From contig WELB01000027.1 in NCBI GenBank assembly GCA_009602725.1, positions 289,383-329,220 of the forward strand: a stretch of 39,838 nucleotides of DNA. The letters run 5' to 3'. The position numbers and the translations under genes were made by a program. Positions 34,481 to 39,838 of the stretch are shown one piece after another. This stretch comes from Spirogloea muscicola. Its lineage: Eukaryota > Streptophyta > Zygnematophyceae > Spirogloeales > Spirogloeaceae. The notes beneath the pieces are model-generated. The model did not search any database. It was not told the DNA's origin and saw only the letters and a list, made by a program, of their open reading frames with translations. Within the stretch, counting starts at the first letter, position 1; each line of letters starts with the position of its first letter.

Positions 34481-35048
34481 TCAAGGTCGCAGCTGGCTGA
34501 CAGCTGGCATGAAGCAAGCTGCAGTGGCCACTGCATAAGGGCTGACATTGTCTGCCATCAATACTGAGAGGCTATTGCAAGTTGGCTGTTGCAAGGCCCT
34601 GGCGTGCTTCATTGGCACTGGTGGCGGCTTCATGTGGGCTTCGGCGGCGCTCCCGGTGGCCTTCCGCGTTGAGAAGTTGCGGACCGAAGATTGGATAGGC
34701 GGTGACTGTGCCCGCCGAGTGGGCTTGTTAGCGCCGACGGGTGCTGAGACACAGGCAAATGCAGTCAATGACACCGGCTGAGAGCTGAGAGCTCGTTGAC
34801 TTTGTGAGCACATGTGAAGATTGCATGTGATGGTGGATGCAAGAACGAGCAGCCGCGTCGTAAGCCAGTACCTCAGTTCGTGCGAAACTCCGGGCCAAGG
34901 CGAGGCGGGCCTCGCTCTTCCAAAGCCGGATGATGCCGGCCTGGATAAGCTGCGCCGCAGCGTGGCTGTGCGGCGCCGCGTCCTCGGCGCTGGAGTGGGC
35001 GATGTTGCAGGAGGGCGCCAGGCACTGTGGCGCCGATGCCTCGGCCAT
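34481..35048 (-). pseudogene. Gene Y, copy 3, truncated by the mitochondrial insert
   Basis: Exon 1 (35048-34872) encodes MAEASAPQCLAPSCNIAHSS and LIQAGIIRLWKSEARLALAR. It is one base shorter than in the other copies, so it does not join exon 2 in frame at the same sites. Exon 2 starts at 34743 and keeps PVGANKPTRR and VPMKHARALQQ. Exon 3 (TAACFMPAVSQ) is cut at about 34481, where nad7-derived DNA begins, removing the acidic C-terminus. Upstream, the GC-rich leader is broken by the N at 35056. Confidence 0.65.
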
Positions 35049-35055
35049 GCAGCGC

Positions 35056-35056
35056 N
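35056..35056. other. Single ambiguous base in the Y3 leader
   Basis: About 100 GC-rich bases present upstream of Y1 and Y2 are missing here, and a lone N stands at the join. It is probably a hidden gap in a GC-rich stretch. Confidence 0.7.
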
Positions 35057-35749
35057 GGGGGGACTGCAGGGCCAGCGCTCCGGGCTCCCCGACTATGAGG
35101 GGGGAGGGGGGCGGGGAAGGAATGCGTGTATATTAAGAGATGGGGAGGGGGGAAAATGAGATCCATAGAGAAAATGAAATCTTTAAATCGTGAGACTGGG
35201 GGAGTCTTCCAAGGAACGTTTCTTGTATTTGAAACACACGAAGGCCAAATGGCCAAGTACAAAGAACCAAGGGGGCGGGGGCTGTGAAAAGCCAGCCAGA
35301 AAGAATGGAGGAGGAATCACGCTGAGGCATCTAATAGCGGAGAGCCGACTGCAGTGTTGCTTGCAGGCGCACGCGAGACGCGGCGCTGCAAGCAACTACC
35401 GCGTCCCTGTGCCCGCCTAGCCGTTCCCCTTCCTCCCCCCTCTCCCTTGGGGAGGAAGAGGCCCATCCTTTTCTGTGCCGGCCTTTCAAGGGGACTGACT
35501 GCTTTCCAGGTGCTAGTCTTGCTGACCTGCGGCCGCTACTAAATGACCATATCACAGCCATTGCCCCCTTCCTCTCTCCCCTCCCCGTCACCGCTCTCGC
35601 GCCCAACGGCCTGGGCCTGCAGGCGGGCCGGGCCCCCTTCCTCGCCCACCTCCCTCCTCGGCCGCCTCCGTCCCGACCCCGGCGGCTCTGACCAGGCATC
35701 AGAGCCGCGCCTCCGTCCCCCCGGCTCTCGCGCCCGCGCCCGCGCCGCC
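35057..35749. promoter_or_regulatory. Y/X divergent intergenic region, unit 3
   Basis: This lies between Y3 (minus) and X3 (plus). It contains a GGCCAAGTACAAAG repeat fragment (about 35245), a GGGGCTGTGAAAAGCCAGCC repeat core (about 35280) and the GC-rich unit leader (35330-35700) shared with units 1 and 2 and with the X copy at 23.4 kb. No specific promoter element is recognised. Confidence 0.35.
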
Positions 35750-36345
35750 ATGGCCCTCCCGCCTTGCCCCGCTGACGCCGTTGCCGCCGGCGACGTCAGC
35801 GCCTCTGCCGCAACGAGGACGGTACCCATGCTGGACGACGGAGGCGCAGCCTGGCGCTCGCTCCTCCGCGCCCGCGAGCAGCAAGCGGCCCAGCTGCGAG
35901 TGTGGGAAGTGGAGTTCCACCACGTCATCGCCGCCAACTTGGAGCGGATCGACGCCCTCGGTGTGACAAGCCACCCTTGCCGCTATTGTGTGCCACAGAT
36001 GCTGCCACCTGTTATTTGACAGAGCCTGCATGCCAACTGACCAAAATGACCAGTCAGCCTGATGTTCCTTTGCAGTCACCAGCTTCAGCCCGCTCCTCAG
36101 ACATTGCCTGCTGCTGCCGTGCAGTAGAATCCCCAGACAGTCCGGAGAGCCCTGAAACACCGGCGGCATGTCGCAAGCGGAAGCCAAACAAACGGTCTCC
36201 CGACGCGTGCAGCTCCAGTAAACGTACCAAGGCTTCCGTGTCTTCTCCTCCCTTTGCTGCTTCGTCGAGCTCTGGCACATGCTCCGCACCGGAAAGCGGG
36301 GCGAGCATTGAATGGTGGCAGGTTTGCTTGGAACCTGCCATCTAG
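35750..36345 (+). CDS. Unrecognised gene X, intact copy (160 residues, two exons)
   Basis: Exons 35750-35962 and 36076-36345 join in phase 0 (donor GTGACA, acceptor TTTGCAG) to 160 residues. Exon 1 starts MALPPCPADAVAAGDVSASA and contains WRSLLRAREQQAAQLRVWEV then EFHHVIAANLERIDALG, a strongly helical, possibly coiled-coil segment. Exon 2 is Ser/Pro/Glu-rich (CCCRAVESPDSPESPETPAA) with a bipartite basic stretch RKRKPNKRSPDACSSSKRTK that resembles a nuclear localisation signal. It ends EWWQVCLEPAI. TGTAA lies in the 3' flank (about 36697). Four related copies in the window preserve the same blocks, but only this one is open throughout. No family recognised. Divergent pairing with Y suggests co-expression. 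Confidence 0.55.
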
Positions 36346-36540
36346 TGTTCGAGCAGCCACTTCTACATGCTGACCCGCGACTTCTGAGCGGGTCACCATA
36401 GCAGCAGGCGGCCTCCGTCTATGGATGTTTTGCATGTGTACTTGGCTGGTCAGGCTGTGTGTCGTTCCACACATGCTATTTCTCTATCCTGAATCTGTCA
36501 GTATCTGCTGGCAGTCTATGAGGGATCACTTACAGCGTCC

Positions 36541-36833
36541 GGCAAAGTATGCCAGCTGTCAAACAAGGTGCGATCTTGAACAGCGGATTTTGTACCTGAC
36601 TTCATCTCACAGCGCCAGGACTGAGGGCATTATCATGGTGAAGTCCACAATTGCGAGCTGATCTTGCCGTACTCACCTTGACAGGGCTCTTACATCTGTA
36701 AATAAGCATCTGAGAAATCGCAAATGCAGGAAGGGTGTCTCCTTGATCTGGCCTAGGTCATGGCACTGAAGGGCAAAGTCAAGTCAGCATGTTGCCAAAA
36801 TCGCGCCTTGTCTGACAGCTCGCATGTATTGCC
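36541..36833. repeat. Short element with imperfect inverted ends, unit 3
   Basis: Left end 36541-36577 (GCCAGCTGTCAAACAAGGTG) and right end 36798-36833 (TCGCGCCTTGTCTGACAGCT), inverted relative to each other. Moderately diverged from units 1 and 2. Confidence 0.65.
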
Positions 36834-36849
36834 AGGATGCCATGACCGG

Positions 36850-37310
36850 ATTTCCTTTGCATCTTTCATGGCTCATTTCAGTCGAAAGTAGCTGCCCAAG
36901 CTGCCCAATCGTTAAGTATACACGACGTTTACTTTGCCTGTAAGGTAGCACGTCCTGCTCGTTGCAAGAAAATTGTAGTGCATTTACGAAAGCTTGGGAC
37001 CCTGGTTCTGGTTCCTTGTACAACTTGCAAGTCAGTGAATAGTAAGCTACACGACTAACGAACAGTAGCATGACCTCTTTCCAGCTGGCTGCATCACCCT
37101 TATACTTTTCTTGGAGCCAATATTACATCATCTGCTGGTCGCATTGTCCCATCATTACTTTCATATATTAGACGTAGTGACAAGCTGCCAATAACCACTG
37201 ATTGTTTTCTTATGTATAATGAGATCCACGAGGCTGTCTTCGCCAGCACAATCAGCATGCCAGTACTTGCATCCTCGACTTATTGTCATGGTACTGCGCT
37301 TAAGCAGATG
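36850..37310 (+). pseudogene. Probable NUMT: decayed mitochondrial rps2-like fragment
   Basis: AT-rich DNA begins immediately after the inverted-end element, as in the other units. On the plus strand LGANITSSAGRIVPSLLSYI and MYNEIHEAVFASTISMPVLA followed by TYCHGTALKQ recall the part of ribosomal protein S2 around HEAVxEA...IPxxxIVDTNC. Upstream codons shift frame. The assignment to rps2 is weaker than those of nad7, rpl2 and cox1. Confidence 0.45.
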
Positions 37311-37889
37311 ATGTTCACAGCCCTTGCCCCCACTGGGAGAGTCACTTCTTCTTATGCAGCCTCAGTCTTTCGTCAAAGTCCGAAGTGGCCCAAAAGGGAA
37401 TGAACAAGGCCAACAAGCTGGAAGGCGCAAAATAACAGAACTACACTCCGTGACTTCTGCGAACGGATCTCGACAAAGTAGTGGGCGGAAAGTGAAGTGC
37501 TCGCCTATGGAGAAGAGGGCCGGCGAAGCCAGCCCAAAAAGAATAGACAATGTCCAAAGCCAGAGGCGGAAAGGCTTGCTCTGACAATTATTGATGAAGG
37601 GGGATAAGGAAGCTCTTCCAACGGGGCTTGGGCCCCAAAACAAAAATCTCGCCCAATTTAAGAGGGTGGCTGGGAAGGGCCAGCCCGAGAAGGTAGTGCG
37701 TGTGTATAAGAAGAAGGCGCGCGGTGAGAGATGGATATGGAGGGCCATGTGTGGCCAAGTACAAAGGCAAGCACATTGACAAATGTACTTACCTCTGCTA
37801 AGCTGACCCGCTCGGAAAGGAGAAGTGCGCGTCCATAGATAATAGGGGCTGGGAAAGTCCAGCTCACAAAAGATGAACAAAATGCGAAG
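37311..37889. repeat. Dispersed short repeats
   Basis: At 37318-37355 is a CAGCCCTTGCCCCCACTGGG copy. At 37497-37560 is an inverted copy of the LINE-tail-like hairpin repeat (GTGCTCGCCTATGGAGAAGA, GCCAGCCC). At 37660-37810 lies the AAGGGCCAGCCCGAGAAGG module, then GGCCAAGTACAAAGGCAAGC and GCTGACCCGCTC. At 37820-37870 is another inverted tail-like copy. No gene is recognised. Confidence 0.6.
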
Positions 37890-38060
37890 ACTCTCAAGCG
37901 CGAAATGGCTTGACCTGCTTCACCACCTTGCGCAGCGTGCAGCGGCCCGCTGCCACGGGCAGCAGGGCGAGCAGCCTGACTTCAATGTCGCCGGGTCCCT
38001 CGCTCGAGTCTTCCGGATGCGCTTGGCTATCTCTTTGCAGCGGTCCCTTGCCTTCGCGGT
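37890..38060 (+). mobile_element. LINE C-terminal fragment (plus)
   Basis: The plus strand encodes KWLDLLHHLAQRAAARCHGQ then AGSLARVFRMRLAISLQRSL. This matches RWLELLTQLARHTIARRFHG and AGSLAQVYRMRLAVSLQRFM of the LINE at 26.7 kb with clear divergence. It is short, with neither the endonuclease nor the normal 3' tail. Confidence 0.7.
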
Positions 38061-38700
38061 TTGTAGCTGCTACTCGCTTGTAGGCCCCAGGCCCCTCCGA
38101 ACCTTTGTCATTCTTTTTGGGCTGGCGTTTTGCAGCCCTTGCCCCCATTGGGAGTGCCACTTCTTTCCCTGCAGCGAGCTACCCAGACCTGATGGTGCTC
38201 ACTCGCGGGTACTGAGCTTCCCTCTGTATCGTCCAGGGTTTCTGCAGTGTTTTGTAGTGTAGTCCTGTTTCGGCAATTCTATCTTTGACATTCTCCATTT
38301 GGAGTGCCACTTCTTCCTCTTTGGCTTTGGACATTGTCCAAAACCCAGGCTTCTTCTGTCCTTGTCCATTCCTTTTGGGCTGGCCTCTCCCAGCCACCAG
38401 TCAATCTGGCCGCGCTTGTTGTTTTTGGGCTGGCTTTGCCAGCCCCTCTTCTCTATGGGCGAGCTCTTTCTTTCCGCCTGCTAGCGATTCAGACTTGCAT
38501 CTACTGACTAGAAGGGGATGGACAAAGGTGTCGTGAGATATCCCGTCCGTCAATGGCTTATTACTGTCGATCTGACAAGGCATGTGAGGTGGCTGCACAC
38601 GTGGACATTTGAGGCGCGTCATCTATCGGTTTTATGTGAACCAGGATTCGTCAACACGGCGGATTCGCAACCACGGCACCTCCAGCTCGGCCCTTATATG
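38061..38700. repeat. Dispersed short repeats including LINE-tail-like hairpins
   Basis: At 38105-38160 is GGGCTGGCGTTTTGCAGCCC with TTGCCCCCATTGGGAGTGCC. At 38320-38420 are GGACATTGTCC, CCTTTTGGGCTGGCC and CAGCCACCAGTCAATCTGGC, as in the 5.5-kb foldback. At 38423-38480 is TTGGGCTGGCTTTGCCAGCC followed by CTATGGGCGAGCTCTTTCTT. No gene is recognised. Confidence 0.65.
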
Positions 38701-38714
38701 TAAGTGAGCAGGTG

Positions 38715-38950
38715 CCACCGCGCCGTCAATCGACATCGGCAATCGGACCTCATCCTACCATCTCAACCGCTCCACAACAGCGCCAACCTGCCGCTGAGCC
38801 GTCGATATGGCATCAGCGCGCCAACCCCATCTACCATCCCAACCGCTCAACAACAGCGCGGACCTGCCGCTGAGTCGTCAATATGGCATCAGTGAGCAGT
38901 CCCCATCCTTTACCGCTCGAAACGCTCCACAAGCCTCAAAGCGAAGCCAA
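38715..38950. repeat. Tandem repeat, unit about 76 bp, roughly three copies
   Basis: CATCTACCATCCCAACCGCT at 38828 repeats a copy at 38751 and a partial one at 38904, spaced 77 and 76 bases. CTGCCGCTGAG, CGTC and ATATGGCATCAG recur in each unit. An earlier degenerate unit begins near 38715. Confidence 0.75.
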
Positions 38951-38959
38951 AAAGCCCTA

Positions 38960-39806
38960 AGGAAGCGCTAAGAAACCAAAGCACACAAAGAAAGAAAGCA
39001 GCTACAAATCACTCAGTAACCCCTGCTAAGCAGCCGCAAATCAGAGAGGCTAGGGTCCTGGAAGTGGGTCCCCTGGACAGAGCCAGAGGCAGCAGCGAGG
39101 GCTCGTCCGGCACGAAGGTGCAGCGCACGGGTCATGGACCTCTGCAGCGAGACGGCCAAGCGCATGCGATACACTTGCGCCAGCGACCCGGCTGCAGGAA
39201 AGTCTACCGGTTCACCATGGAAGCGACGGGCGATTGCGTGGCGGGCGAGCTGGTTAAGTAGCTCAAGCCACCAAGCGCCCAGTGCCCCATGGATGTCAAT
39301 TGTCAACGGGAAGAACTCGTCTTTCGGCGGATGGTCGGCGTACTTAATCTCTTTTGCCCTAGCGGCGCAGGCGACCGCATACCCAGCCTTGGTGGCAGAC
39401 TGGGCTGGGTGGGAGCGGTCAAATGCGTCGGTAGTCACCACATCCAGAAGCAGACGGGGCCCGCCGGCCTGTGGGGTGGCCACCAGGTCGACGCGACGAG
39501 CGTAGAGACCGTCGGCCCTGGCCTGGAGCGGCATGACGCCGGAGTGCTCCGCTGCCACCGCGAAGCCAGCCTCCACCAAGATGCCGTGCATCGCGTCCCG
39601 GAGGCGGTCGTGGGCCGCCGTCCTCTCGCCGCCATGGGAACAGCGCAGGACGTGAGCAGCCAGCTCGCCAGGCTTGGCCCCTCGCTCGCCACACTGGCAT
39701 TGACGCACGCCCTGGAGGCATGGAGGCGGCAGCCCCAGGAGCCGGTGGACGGCAGTGCGAAACACCTCATCTGGGAGGGTCAGAGCGTCAGTGATGGGGA
39801 GTGCTT
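38960..39806 (-). mobile_element. LINE C-terminal fragment (minus), endonuclease region open
   Basis: The minus-strand open frame ending at 39013 encodes CQCGERGAKPGELAAHVLRC, RVDLVATPQAGGPRLLLDVV and ends LRLLSRGY, close to the copy at 26.7 kb. It starts near 39800 within ALTLPDEVF, so it lacks the reverse transcriptase part. The 3' tail is short (to about 38960) and lacks the hairpin, which was probably lost at the junction with the tandem repeat. Confidence 0.85.
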
Positions 39807-39838
39807 CCCCTGGCCCCCTTCTCGTACTCTGTTCATTC
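39807..39838 (+). mobile_element. Start of an opposite-strand LINE 3' tail at the window edge
   Basis: CCCCTGGCCCCCTTCTCGTA followed by CTCTGTTCATTC is the plus-strand form of the LINE 3' tail seen inverted at 26690-26725. It directly abuts the truncated minus-strand copy, so another inverted LINE pair begins here. Confidence 0.7.

Overview
The window looks like nuclear DNA of a green alga (Chlorophyta, plausibly a trebouxiophyte). Reasons: GC-rich, intron-dense genes; plant/algal proteins (SH3P endocytosis protein, HIPL dehydrogenase with a proline-rich C-terminus); candidate TGTAA poly(A) signals; and decayed mitochondrial inserts carrying nad7, rps3 and cox1. All identifications come from reading the translations and recalled family motifs. 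No database search was run.

Left part (1-15.6 kb): single-copy host genes. In order: the first exon of the TFIIH helicase XPD (minus); an SH3P-type BAR/SH3 endocytic adaptor (plus, nine exons, apparently complete); the F1-ATPase chaperone ATP12 (minus, start lost at a one-base N); the WD40 polyadenylation factor CstF50 (plus, N-terminus unresolved); and a HIPL-type PQQ sugar dehydrogenase-like protein (plus, eight exons, one apparent 1-nt frameshift in a C run). XPD and SH3P are head to head; SH3P and ATP12 converge. Repeats separate ATP12 from CstF50 and CstF50 from HIPL. The second spacer holds two inverted LINE 3' ends around a 475-base gap.

Right part (about 16-39.8 kb): a repeat-built region. 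Its core is an amplified unit of two small unrecognised genes, here called Y (minus) and X (plus), transcribed away from each other. Units lie at 18.5-21.0, 29.2-31.7 and 34.5-36.3 kb, with an extra X copy at 23.4-24.0 kb. Y looks intact at 18.5 and 29.2 kb; X looks intact only at 35.75 kb. In units 1 and 2 the X exon has become a near-loopless inverted repeat. The 3' flank of the first Y copy is also an inverted repeat of about 325-bp arms. A short element with inverted ends follows each X, and next to it lies a different piece of mitochondrial DNA in each of three places (rps3-rps19-rpl2-nad7; cox1; a probable rps2).

The rest is fragments of a LINE whose C-terminus has a CCHC motif and a restriction-like endonuclease signature, plus many short repeats sharing that LINE's 3' hairpin. 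About 3.59 kb at 19476-23061 reads identical to 30162-33747 and stops at a single N. The assembly is therefore suspect there, and copy-number statements should be held loosely.
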